Positions 9,190 to 16,571 of a DNA stretch of 64,000 nucleotides are shown piece by piece. Origin of the DNA: Chloroflexota bacterium (GTDB lineage: Bacteria > Chloroflexota > Anaerolineae > B4-G1 > SLSP01). How positions within the stretch are numbered: the stretch's first letter is position 1; every line of letters begins with the position of its first letter. The notes below the pieces were generated by a model. That model was given only the letters and a program-made list of their open reading frames with translations, was not told where the DNA came from and did not search any database. The stretch lies in contig JAIOAX010000001.1 in NCBI GenBank assembly GCA_019873645.1, forward strand, positions 234,854-298,853. The letters are read 5' to 3'. A program made the position numbers and the translations under genes.

Positions 9190-9414
9190 ATGGGTGAGAC
9201 TGTCCGCACTAATGTCATGTTGGATCAAACGTTAATTGCCGAAGCTTTGGCGCTCACCGGTCTCAAAACCAAAAAAGCGGTTATCGAGGAAGCGTTACGT
9301 ACTCTTACGCGCCTCAAACGGCAGGAACGTATCCGCGCCTTGCGTGGGCAATTACACTGGGAAGGCGACCTCGATACACTCCGACTGAACAGAGTTGACC
9401 ATGTGGTTGGTTGA
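9190..9414 (+). CDS. vapB: VapB-type antitoxin
   Basis: A 74-residue antitoxin. The sequence VRTNVMLDQTLIAEALALTG followed by KTKKAVIEEALR is the VapB ribbon-helix-helix domain of the COG5450 type; the C-terminal part (GQLHWEGDLDTLR) would wrap the toxin. The ATG at 9190 after AAGGTAA fits the family start better than the track's 9148. The following vapC overlaps its end by 14 nt, so the pair is translationally coupled. Confidence 0.88.
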   Translation: MGETVRTNVMLDQTLIAEALALTGLKTKKAVIEEALRTLTRLKRQERIRALRGQLHWEGDLDTLRLNRVDHVVG

Positions 9415-9799
9415 TACTTCGGTATGGATTGCCTATTTCAATGGCATCGCCATGCCGCAAACCGATCGTCTGGATGCGGCTCTGGGACATGAAGCCATCT
9501 GCTTGGTTGACCTCATTCTCTGCGAGGTATTGCAAGGCTTTCAACGCCAAAGTGAATTTGAAGCAGCCCAAACCGCCCTCCTTGCATTTCCGATCTACCC
9601 TCTAGGTGGCGTTGAGCTGGCATTGCAAAGCGCCGAATACTACCGTACTTTGCGCCGACGGGGCGTCACGGTGCGCAAGACGATAGATTGTCTCATCGCC
9701 ACATTTGCCATCACCAACGAAATGTGGCTGTTGCACAACGACCGTGATTTCGATCCCTTTGAAACCTGTTTGGGTCTCAAAAGTGATACACTAAAATAG
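9401..9799 (+). CDS. vapC: VapC-type PIN-domain toxin
   Basis: A 132-residue PIN-domain ribonuclease. The acidic metal-binding residues are visible in LVDTSVWIAYF (first Asp), CEVLQGF (Glu), RKTIDCLIA (Asp) and HNDRDFDPF (last Asp). The start MWLVDTS lies inside the vapB end, without its own SD. The reading frame and all catalytic acids are intact, unlike two other toxin genes in this window. Confidence 0.92.
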   Translation: MWLVDTSVWIAYFNGIAMPQTDRLDAALGHEAICLVDLILCEVLQGFQRQSEFEAAQTALLAFPIYPLGGVELALQSAEYYRTLRRRGVTVRKTIDCLIATFAITNEMWLLHNDRDFDPFETCLGLKSDTLK

Positions 9800-9839
9800 C
9801 GTTGTTGGTAGATTGCATATTTCATACAAGGAGACACCC

Positions 9840-11045
9840 ATGGACGAAACCACACGCCAAACCTACATCCACAAAGCCGAAACCGAACTGCGGGAGAACA
9901 TCCTTCCCTTTTGGATGAAGTACACCGTTGATCAAGAGCGCGGCGGGTTCTATGGGGAAATCTCCAACACGCTGGACGTGGACAAGGACGCGCCGCGCGG
10001 CGCGCTGCTCACTTCGCGCATCCTGTGGACATACAGCGCCGCTTACAAACGCTACCACGCCCCGGAGTACCTGGAAATGGCCCGGTGGGCCTACGACGAT
10101 TTGCTGACGCATTTCTGGGACGCCACCTACGGCGGCCTGTACTGGATGATCGCGGCAAACGGAGAACCGCTGCGTCCCCGCAAGCAAATCTACGGGCAGG
10201 CGTTCGGCATCTACGCGCTCGCCGAGTATTACAGCGCCACAGGCGAACAGAACGCGCTTGACAAAGCCATCACTCTCTTCCGCCTGCTGGAAGAACACAG
10301 CCACGACCCGCAATACGGTGGCTACTTCGAGGCTTACACGCGCGATTGGCGTCTCGAATCCGACCTGCGCCTCAGCGCTGTGGATATGAACGAGAAAAAG
10401 TCCATGAACACGCATCTGCACGTGATGGAAGCGTACACGAACCTGCTGCGCGTCTGGGATAATGAAGCCCTGCGTCTGCGTCAAGCAGAAAATGTGGACA
10501 TTATGATGCACCGCATCATCAGCCCAAAGACATTCCACACGCTCCTGTTCTTCGACGAAGCCTGGACCCCGCGCAGCGACCGCATCTCCTACGGCCACGA
10601 CATCGAAACAAACTGGCTACTCGTGGAATCCGCCGAGGTCTTGGGGGATGAGCAACGCCTTGCGGAGGCCAAGACCATCGCGGTGCAGATGGCGCAGGCA
10701 GTCTACACTGAAGGGTTGGACGCCGAAGGCGGCCTGGTCAACGACGGCGATCCACGCGGCGTCATTGACGCAGATTTCGAGTGGTGGCCGCAGGCCGAAG
10801 CCGCCGTCGGCTTCCTCAACGCCTACCAGATTTCCGGGCAATCACACTTCCTGGAAGCTGCGCTGCGCAGTTGGGATTTCATCGAGCGCCACTTTATTGA
10901 CCGGCAGTATGGGGAATGGTTCCGCCACGTGAGCAAGGACTACGTGGTGGATCTATCCGCCCCCAAAGTCAGCTTCTGGAAGTGCCCGTATCACAACAGC
11001 CGGGCGTGTATGGAGCTGATAGACCGGTTGGGGAAAATGGTTTAG
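9840..11045 (+). CDS. AGE-family cellobiose 2-epimerase
   Basis: A 401-residue (alpha/alpha)6-barrel sugar epimerase. It carries segments typical of cellobiose 2-epimerases: GGFYGEI near the N-terminus, VDMNEKKSMNTHLHVMEAY (catalytic-region His), SYGHDIETNWLL (catalytic-region His) and WKCPYHNSRACMEL near the C-terminus. These enzymes interconvert cellobiose with glucosyl-mannose and feed beta-mannan or cellulose breakdown in the cytosol. The ATG at 9840 follows an AAGGAG SD; the track start is upstream of it. The end overlaps the convergent aminotransferase by 4 nt. No other glycan gene is directly adjacent. Confidence 0.9.
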   Translation: MDETTRQTYIHKAETELRENILPFWMKYTVDQERGGFYGEISNTLDVDKDAPRGALLTSRILWTYSAAYKRYHAPEYLEMARWAYDDLLTHFWDATYGGLYWMIAANGEPLRPRKQIYGQAFGIYALAEYYSATGEQNALDKAITLFRLLEEHSHDPQYGGYFEAYTRDWRLESDLRLSAVDMNEKKSMNTHLHVMEAYTNLLRVWDNEALRLRQAENVDIMMHRIISPKTFHTLLFFDEAWTPRSDRISYGHDIETNWLLVESAEVLGDEQRLAEAKTIAVQMAQAVYTEGLDAEGGLVNDGDPRGVIDADFEWWPQAEAAVGFLNAYQISGQSHFLEAALRSWDFIERHFIDRQYGEWFRHVSKDYVVDLSAPKVSFWKCPYHNSRACMELIDRLGKMV

Positions 11046-12211
11046 CGGAGTCTGGCAAGCGCGTCGGCAATGCGTACCAGCGCCCGCTGAATATTCTCCA
11101 GCGAATTAGCATAACACAGCCGCAGATACCCCTCGCCATACGCACCGAAGGCCGTCCCCGGCAACACCGCAACGCCGGCCTCATCGAGAAGATAATCGGC
11201 GAGCCAATCGGCACTGCGCCCCAACGCCGTGATGTTGGGGAAGGTGTAGAACGCACCGCGCGGCATCTGGCAGCGTATGCCGGGGATCGCGTTCAGACCG
11301 GCGACGAGGACATTGCGCCGTCGCTGATATTCGGCCACCACTACGTCCACCGGCTCCTGCGGGCCGGTCAACGCTTCGATGCCCGCATACTGCGTAAAAG
11401 CAGCCGTACAGCCGATGGAATGGGTCAACAACAGGTTCACCCGCTCAGCCAGTGCCTCCGGCATAATCCCGAACCCCAACCGCCAACCGGTCATCGCATA
11501 CGTCTTGGAGAAACCATCGCAGATGATCGTGCGTTCCAGCATCCCCGGCAACGCCGCAATGCTCGGCACCGGGATGCCATCGAACGCCAGACGCGCGTAA
11601 ATCTCATCGGAGAGCACCCAGAAATCGTACTTCTGCGCCGCCACTGCGATGTGCTCCAACACCGGCCACGAGAGCACCCCGCCTGTCGGATTGCTCGGCG
11701 AGTTGAGGATCACCATGCGGGTGCGGGGACTCACCAGTCGGTCGAAGGCATCCAGGTCGAAGGCGAAGTCGTTCTCCTCGCGCAGCGGCACCGGAACCGG
11801 CACGCCGCCCGCTACGCCGACCATTGCAGCGTAGGTGGGAAAGCCGGGATCGGGGTAAAGCACTTCATCGCCGGGATGGACGAGGGCCAACGTTGGGAAA
11901 AACATGAGCGGCTTCGTGCCCGGGCCAACGAGCACCTGGGATGGGCGAATTTCGATGCCGCGCCGTCGCCCGGCATCCGCTGCGATGGCTTCGCGCAACG
12001 GTAAAATCCCGGCCGGGACGGTGTAGCGCGTATGCCCGGCCTCGATGGCGGCAATCCCCGCGCGGGTGATATTGTCGAACGTGGGGAAGTCCGGCTGCCC
12101 TAGCTCCAGGTGAATGATGTCGCGCCCCTGCGCTTCAAGGGCCTGCGCACGCCCCAGCATATAATAAGCCCCTTCCGGCTCCAAATGTCGAACACGTTCG
12201 GCGAATTCCAT
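11042..12211 (-). CDS. Class I/II pyridoxal-phosphate aminotransferase
   Basis: An ~389-residue AspC/AAT-I fold enzyme. Visible are the substrate loop LELGQPDFPT, the PLP-phosphate site GPGTKPLMF, the NSPSNPTGGVLS segment, SDEIYARL and the Schiff-base Lys in CDGFSKTYAMTGWRLG. It transfers amino groups from amino acids such as aspartate, alanine or aromatic residues; specificity cannot be read. Two adjacent ATGs (12214 and 12211) follow GGAGG; the second has the better spacing. A TTGTCT-17-TATAAT promoter lies ~80 nt upstream, with a 7-nt repeat in the 5' leader. Confidence 0.93.
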   Translation of the reverse strand: MEFAERVRHLEPEGAYYMLGRAQALEAQGRDIIHLELGQPDFPTFDNITRAGIAAIEAGHTRYTVPAGILPLREAIAADAGRRRGIEIRPSQVLVGPGTKPLMFFPTLALVHPGDEVLYPDPGFPTYAAMVGVAGGVPVPVPLREENDFAFDLDAFDRLVSPRTRMVILNSPSNPTGGVLSWPVLEHIAVAAQKYDFWVLSDEIYARLAFDGIPVPSIAALPGMLERTIICDGFSKTYAMTGWRLGFGIMPEALAERVNLLLTHSIGCTAAFTQYAGIEALTGPQEPVDVVVAEYQRRRNVLVAGLNAIPGIRCQMPRGAFYTFPNITALGRSADWLADYLLDEAGVAVLPGTAFGAYGEGYLRLCYANSLENIQRALVRIADALARLR

Positions 12212-12228
12212 CATGGCCTCCAAAAGTT

Positions 12229-12283
12229 GGGGAGTTGTTAGTCGTCAGTCGGATAGTCGTTAGTCGGGCAGTCTATAAGGATT
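12229..12283. repeat. 7-nt tandem repeat, GTTAGTC family
   Basis: Copies of GTTAGTC, GTCAGTC, GATAGTC and GGCAGTC lie in the 5' leader of the aminotransferase gene. Its relative (GACTAAC units) is at 21.04-21.09 kb. Confidence 0.8.
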
Positions 12284-12288
12284 TCAAG

Positions 12289-12317
12289 ATTATAACATCA
12301 CAAAAGCCGCTAGACAA
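12289..12317 (-). promoter_or_regulatory. Aminotransferase promoter
   Basis: Minus-strand TTGTCT (12317-12312), a 17-nt spacer and perfect TATAAT (12294-12289) point toward the aminotransferase gene. Confidence 0.65.
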
Positions 12318-12380
12318 ACCAGGATACTGAGAGTAAGAGACCTTGTCGCCTGTCCCCAAAGACTAAGAAACGCGGTATAA

Positions 12381-12638
<258 letters not shown>

Positions 12639-12646
12639 ACGCTGCG

Positions 12647-12999
12647 ATGAAATTCAAGGTTGATGAGAATTTGCCGGTCGAGGTAGCCAATTTGCTACGC
12701 CAGATTGGCTACGATGCCATTACTGTCGTTGAACAACATCTGGAAGGCTGGCCCGATTCGATATTGCTGCTGTATGCCAGGAGGAAGAGCGCGTCTTGAT
12801 TACCCTGGATACAGATTTTGCTGACATCCGTGCTTATCCGCCGGTGCAATTCCCCGGCTTGATAGTCCTGCGTTTACAAAGACAGGACAAACCCCACGTT
12901 GTCGAGGTCATGAAACACCTGATCCCCCTGCTTTCTAGCGAACCACTTGAACACCTCTTATGGATTGTTGAAGAGAGGCAGCTACGGATTAGGGGGTAA
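12647..12999 (+). pseudogene. DUF5615 PIN-like toxin, frameshifted
   Basis: The first frame reads MKFKVDENLPVEVANLLRQ up to EGWPDS, then leaves the family. The family sequence resumes in another frame (DIAAVCQEEERVLITLDTDF) and runs to LWIVEERQLRIRG at 12999. One base appears to be missing near 12757-12761. The family is an RNase-like PIN toxin paired with DUF433. The lesion separates the N-terminal Asp from the central DTDFAD motif, so the toxin is probably inactive unless the base call is wrong. The end overlaps the convergent LCP gene. Confidence 0.85.
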
Positions 13000-14178
13000 G
13001 GTCACCGGAATCCCTGACGAGTCAGGAGACGTGGAGACGCCGAAAATCTCATCGCGCAAAGGGCGGATTTCGTCCCACAGGGGCAGCAGCACTTGACCGC
13101 CGTTGGGCGTCGTCCAGGGACGCACACAGGCACCGTCAATCACCCGGAAGCGAATGTTTGCCCGTTCCACTTGAAACACCTGGACTCCTAGACTGACGAT
13201 CACATCCAGCGGCATATCGGTCTGCACAGAGGCTTGCAGCGTCGCGTAAATTTCCGGGGCGTTGTCTACCAGTTCCGGCAGGAGCTGCAAGTCGGTAATA
13301 CGCTTGAGGACGGCGCGCACAATCTGTTGCTGCCGGCGCGCACGTTCGAGATCGCCGCCGTTGTAGCGCGTGCGGGCGTACTTCAACGCCATATCCCCGT
13401 CAAAATGATGCAGTCCGGCTTCAATATAAAGCCGCCCGAAAACTTCCTCGCCATCCGGCCCCCAGAAGGGATAGTTGGGATCGTCAATCGTGCGCTCCAC
13501 GTTGACATCAATGCCGCCGATGAGGTCTATCAGTTTCACAAAACTTTGGAAATCCACACGCACATAATGTTGGACCGCCACCCCGAAGTTCCGCCGCACG
13601 GTTTCCATCGCTAATGCCGGGCCGCCGCCGGGATAATGGCTCACATCCCCCAGGTAGTAGGCCGTGTTGATGCGTCCGTTGTCGTGTTCGGGGATGGCTA
13701 CCCACAGATCGCGGGGAATCGAAAGCGCGCCGGCCTGTCCACTTGAGGGATCGAGCGTCAACAGCATGATGGTGTCCGTTTGCCAGGGGCCGTTCTCCTG
13801 CGGGCGGACGTCGCTCCCGAGCAACAGGATCGTGGTACGGCTCAAATTGCGGCGGATAGGGGACAAGGGAATCGAAACGGGAGGCTCTGCGCCGTCAGGA
13901 GGCAAAGGCTCGGTTGTGGGTTGAGGGTTGGGAGTTGAGGTTGAAGGGTTGGGGGGTATGGGTTGAGGATTGGAGGTTGAAGAAGAAGAAGTCACAGAAG
14001 CCGGCGCGGGAGCTGATGCGGCAGTCGCTGCGGCATGTTGGCGCATCCGATGCAGAACAAAACTCCCCAGGGCAACGAATACCAAAATCCCCAGGGCCAG
14101 GCTGACGAGCATCGCCCACGAGGGCCGGGATTTGAGATGGACATTCACATCGGAAGGCACGTTGTTCTCCAAGGGCAT
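12982..14178 (-). CDS. LytR-CpsA-Psr (LCP) family protein
   Basis: An ~398-residue membrane-anchored protein. After a cytosolic stretch there is one transmembrane helix (AMLVSLALGILVFVALGSFV), then a Ser/Thr/Pro/Gln-rich linker, then the LCP domain with TILLLGSDVRP, TDTIMLLTLDP, GALSIPRDLWV, NTAYYLGD and KYARTRYNGGDLERARRQQQ, which includes the Arg and Asp residues that bind polyprenyl pyrophosphate. LCP enzymes transfer glycopolymers onto peptidoglycan or the cell surface. The start at 14178 is supported by a promoter 13 nt upstream; the track start at 14223 would be inside that promoter. The linker is encoded by a 7-nt tandem repeat. Confidence 0.9.
   Translation of the reverse strand: MPLENNVPSDVNVHLKSRPSWAMLVSLALGILVFVALGSFVLHRMRQHAAATAASAPAPASVTSSSSTSNPQPIPPNPSTSTPNPQPTTEPLPPDGAEPPVSIPLSPIRRNLSRTTILLLGSDVRPQENGPWQTDTIMLLTLDPSSGQAGALSIPRDLWVAIPEHDNGRINTAYYLGDVSHYPGGGPALAMETVRRNFGVAVQHYVRVDFQSFVKLIDLIGGIDVNVERTIDDPNYPFWGPDGEEVFGRLYIEAGLHHFDGDMALKYARTRYNGGDLERARRQQQIVRAVLKRITDLQLLPELVDNAPEIYATLQASVQTDMPLDVIVSLGVQVFQVERANIRFRVIDGACVRPWTTPNGGQVLLPLWDEIRPLRDEIFGVSTSPDSSGIPVTLPPNP
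13917..13990. repeat. 7-nt tandem repeat (GTTGNGG) inside the LCP gene
   Basis: Units such as GTTGAGG, GTTGGGA and GTTGAAG run through the coding sequence and give the Pro/Gln/Ser/Thr linker between membrane helix and LCP domain (for example NPQPIPPNPSTSTPNPQP). Confidence 0.8.
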
Positions 14179-14190
14179 CTGCTGGTAATG

Positions 14191-14217
14191 ATTATAGCAT
14201 ACAGGATGCACACGCAA
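14191..14217 (-). promoter_or_regulatory. LCP gene promoter
   Basis: Minus-strand TTGCGT (14217-14212), 15-nt spacer and TATAAT (14196-14191). It argues for the 14178 start. Confidence 0.55.
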
Positions 14218-14240
14218 GCACATTCTAAATGCATGCCAAT

Positions 14241-14316
14241 CAGCAGATTAAGCAGATTTAGCAGACCAAGCGCGTTAGGTTGCCTGAAAATCTGCTTAAT
14301 CTACTCAATCTGCTGA
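14241..14316. repeat. Hairpin of 9-nt tandem units (GCAGATTAA family)
   Basis: Left arm CAGCAGATTAAGCAGATTTA and right arm AATCTGCTTAATCTACTCAA are inverted arms of about 27 nt, with a short loop. It lies between the DNRLRE/DUF11 gene end and the LCP gene start. Further copies: 44653-44727 and 47166-47239, and a single arm at 45619-45650. Confidence 0.9.
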
Positions 14317-14320
14317 CCCA

Positions 14321-15697
14321 TCAGGGTGCGGATCGCATCACCAGCGGGAGGTAGAGATGATACCAGGCAGGTGGCGGCGCTTCGACCAGGGTGTATGCCG
14401 TACTCATGTTATTGGCGACCATCACTTCTGGCGCGGTCGTCGCTATCGTCGCGGTGTTGGTCAGCCAGCCGGTGAACGTCGGACTGATGACGACCGAGAC
14501 GGTGAGCGTCCCACCGGCGTTCGGTGCAAGGTTGAACACTTCCCACGTCAGCGAGACCGCCGAAGAAGGCAAAATCACCGTTCCGCTATGGTCGTACAGT
14601 CGTACATTCTGCGGCAGCAGGTCGGTGATGGCGACGTAGGGCGCGGGCGCATCCCCGATGTTGGTATAGACCAGCGTATAGGTGATGATGTCCCCAGGGG
14701 CAGCCGTGGCCGGCCCGGTCTTGTGAATTGTCAGGTCCGGCGCACGCACTGTGGTGACGACGGGCAACGCGACGTTGTTCGTCAGATTCTCTTCAAAAGT
14801 GGGCGTTGAGATGCGCGCCGTATTGGTCAACACCCCGGTAAACGTGGGAGTGACGGTGCCCGTAACCGTGAGCATGCCGCTGGCGCCGGGCGCGAGGTCG
14901 GTCAATTTCCAGATGATGGTGTGGTCCAGCAACGACAGAGTCGCCGGCTGAGTGTAGTCGTGGACTTGCAACTGCGCCGGTAAGGTATCGGTGACACGGG
15001 CCGTACCGACCGGTATATCGCCCACATTGCTATAGGTCAGTGTATAGGTTATCCATTGTCCCGGAGAAGCGACGGTCGGTCCGGTTTTGGCAAGCGCCAG
15101 GTCTGCCGGACGCGCTGCCGTTTCCAGGTACAGGTCGGGGAAAGTTACCCCCTGCTCGCGGTCGTTGAACAACACCATGGTCAACCCTGAACTACATGTC
15201 CCTTCGAGAAGCAGCGCAAAGCTGGCAATCCGATTTTCAGCGAGTTGTGCTTCCAGATAAAATCGCAGGGCGTCACTCGCAAAAATCAACGTCTCGCCTT
15301 CCGACGGCAAAGGTTGGCTGTCGAGTTTGACTCCCAGCGCCGGGGCGTTGGCGAAGGTCAACGAATCCTCGGTCCAGGTATCGCCCGTCGCGTACAAAGC
15401 CACCCGCGTTCCTACAACATTCATAGTATCCGTCACAACCAGGGTGAGTGTAGCCGTCGGCACTTCCGCATAGGCGGAGAGGTGCGAAAGATCCCATTGC
15501 AGGAACGTGATGCTGGTCGGCTCACAATTCGCGGTGCTGGCCGAGATTTCCAGCAAATTGTTGTTGAAGTTGTCCTCGGGACTGTTGACGTCTACATACG
15601 TATCGTGGTTTGGCGGCGCAGCCGGAGATGCCCACGCCGCCGCGACGCTCCCCACAATCCAGGCCAGCGCCAGTGTTAAGCCGATTACCTGTTTCAT
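14321..15697 (-). CDS. Secreted DNRLRE-DUF11 protein
   Basis: A 458-residue surface or secreted protein. It has a signal peptide (to about ASPAAPP), a DNRLRE-type beta-sandwich at ~30-195 (TYVDVNSPEDNFNNN to FPDLYLE), and two DUF11 repeats at ~200-320 and ~325-440 (KTGPTVASPGQWITYTLTYSN and KTGPATAAPGDIITYTLVYTN). The extreme C-terminus is YHLYLPLVMRSAP; the large plus-strand protease ends in a similar IFLPLVLRNS, suggesting a shared C-terminal signal. It is one of three minus-strand secreted genes in a row. An AAGGGGGGC SD precedes the ATG. Role is structural or adhesive by family; not established. Confidence 0.85.
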   Translation of the reverse strand: MKQVIGLTLALAWIVGSVAAAWASPAAPPNHDTYVDVNSPEDNFNNNLLEISASTANCEPTSITFLQWDLSHLSAYAEVPTATLTLVVTDTMNVVGTRVALYATGDTWTEDSLTFANAPALGVKLDSQPLPSEGETLIFASDALRFYLEAQLAENRIASFALLLEGTCSSGLTMVLFNDREQGVTFPDLYLETAARPADLALAKTGPTVASPGQWITYTLTYSNVGDIPVGTARVTDTLPAQLQVHDYTQPATLSLLDHTIIWKLTDLAPGASGMLTVTGTVTPTFTGVLTNTARISTPTFEENLTNNVALPVVTTVRAPDLTIHKTGPATAAPGDIITYTLVYTNIGDAPAPYVAITDLLPQNVRLYDHSGTVILPSSAVSLTWEVFNLAPNAGGTLTVSVVISPTFTGWLTNTATIATTAPEVMVANNMSTAYTLVEAPPPAWYHLYLPLVMRSAP

Positions 15698-15718
15698 TGC
15701 CCCCCTTTCGAGAATAAT

Positions 15719-15740
15719 GTTGGAACGTTAGAACGTTTTT
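15719..15740. repeat. 8-nt repeat, GTTGGAAC/GTTAGAAC family
   Basis: Two to three copies in the gap between the two DNRLRE genes. Relatives are at 27.17-27.21 kb, 39.72-39.76 kb and weakly at 8.72 and 50.06 kb. Confidence 0.6.
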
Positions 15741-15797
15741 TATTTGCGTATTGGCGTCTTTTGCATTAAATTTTCTGTGAAGACGCGGACGGCTGCG

Positions 15798-16541
15798 TCA
15801 ACGCGCCTTCCTGGAAGTGCGCCGGCGTCCCGCCAGACTTGCCAGCCCTCCCAGGATAAGCGCGCCCGCAATCGGCCATTGCACGTCCAGGCCGGCGATG
15901 CGCAAGCCGGCGTGTGTGACGGCGTTGGGACCCTGAATGAGAAGGTAAGGTCCACCCGCAGCACTCTCGCTGTCTTCAAAGACCATAAAAGTAGTCCCCA
16001 CCGGACAGTCTTTACTAAAACGCAAGGCAAAACTGGCGTTATCGTCGCCAGCAGCTTGCTCAGCGATATAGGCTCGCAACGCCTCGCCGCTGAAGATCAC
16101 AATTTGCCCTGCTTGCATAGGGGCCGTTGGAAGCGTCTGTGTCACAATCGGTGCGCCGACCGATGCCCATGGTGCGTTATTCCAGGTGATAGTCCCCTCG
16201 GTCCAACTATCATCGGCAACTTTGTATAATGTGAGTGATACATTACTCGTGTTATAGCTATCAGTCTGAACTGTAAGCGTAAGTGTGGCAGACGCAATGG
16301 TAGCTGAATTGGAAATATCGGCCAGGTTCCAACGCATATATGTCACTGAAGTCGGGGAACAGCTCGTACCATTGCCACTGGCTCCGACTTCAAGATCTTT
16401 TTCATCAAAATTCTCATCAGGGGAGTCATCATAGACATAGGCGTCATGCCCCGGCAGACCGGAGGCCAATGCCCACGCGCTGTGTATGTTCACAAGCGCC
16501 AACAAAAGCGTTAACAGAACTATCAGCTTCAAGAATTTCAT
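15798..16541 (-). CDS. DNRLRE-domain surface protein with C-terminal membrane anchor
   Basis: A 247-residue exported protein. It has a signal peptide (MKFLKLIVLLTLLLALV to HSAWA), a DNRLRE-type domain resembling that of the downstream gene (DAYVYDDSPDENFDEKDLEVG, SVTYMRWNLADIS, DDSWTEGTITWNNAP), and a C-terminal helix (WPIAGALILGGLASLAG) followed by RRRTSRKAR. This tripartite end looks like a sorting or anchoring signal, but no LPXTG or PEP motif is present. The ATG at 16541 follows GAGAGGTG. It lies 30 nt after the C25 protease gene and is probably in the same operon. Confidence 0.82.
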   Translation of the reverse strand: MKFLKLIVLLTLLLALVNIHSAWALASGLPGHDAYVYDDSPDENFDEKDLEVGASGNGTSCSPTSVTYMRWNLADISNSATIASATLTLTVQTDSYNTSNVSLTLYKVADDSWTEGTITWNNAPWASVGAPIVTQTLPTAPMQAGQIVIFSGEALRAYIAEQAAGDDNASFALRFSKDCPVGTTFMVFEDSESAAGGPYLLIQGPNAVTHAGLRIAGLDVQWPIAGALILGGLASLAGRRRTSRKAR

Positions 16542-16571
16542 GTTACACCTCTCACCAGGAACACTCAACAA

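Noticed and set aside
10916-12004. 362-residue plus-strand ORF opposite the aminotransferase
   Set aside because: The minus strand has the complete PLP enzyme; this translation is Arg/His-rich with no motifs.
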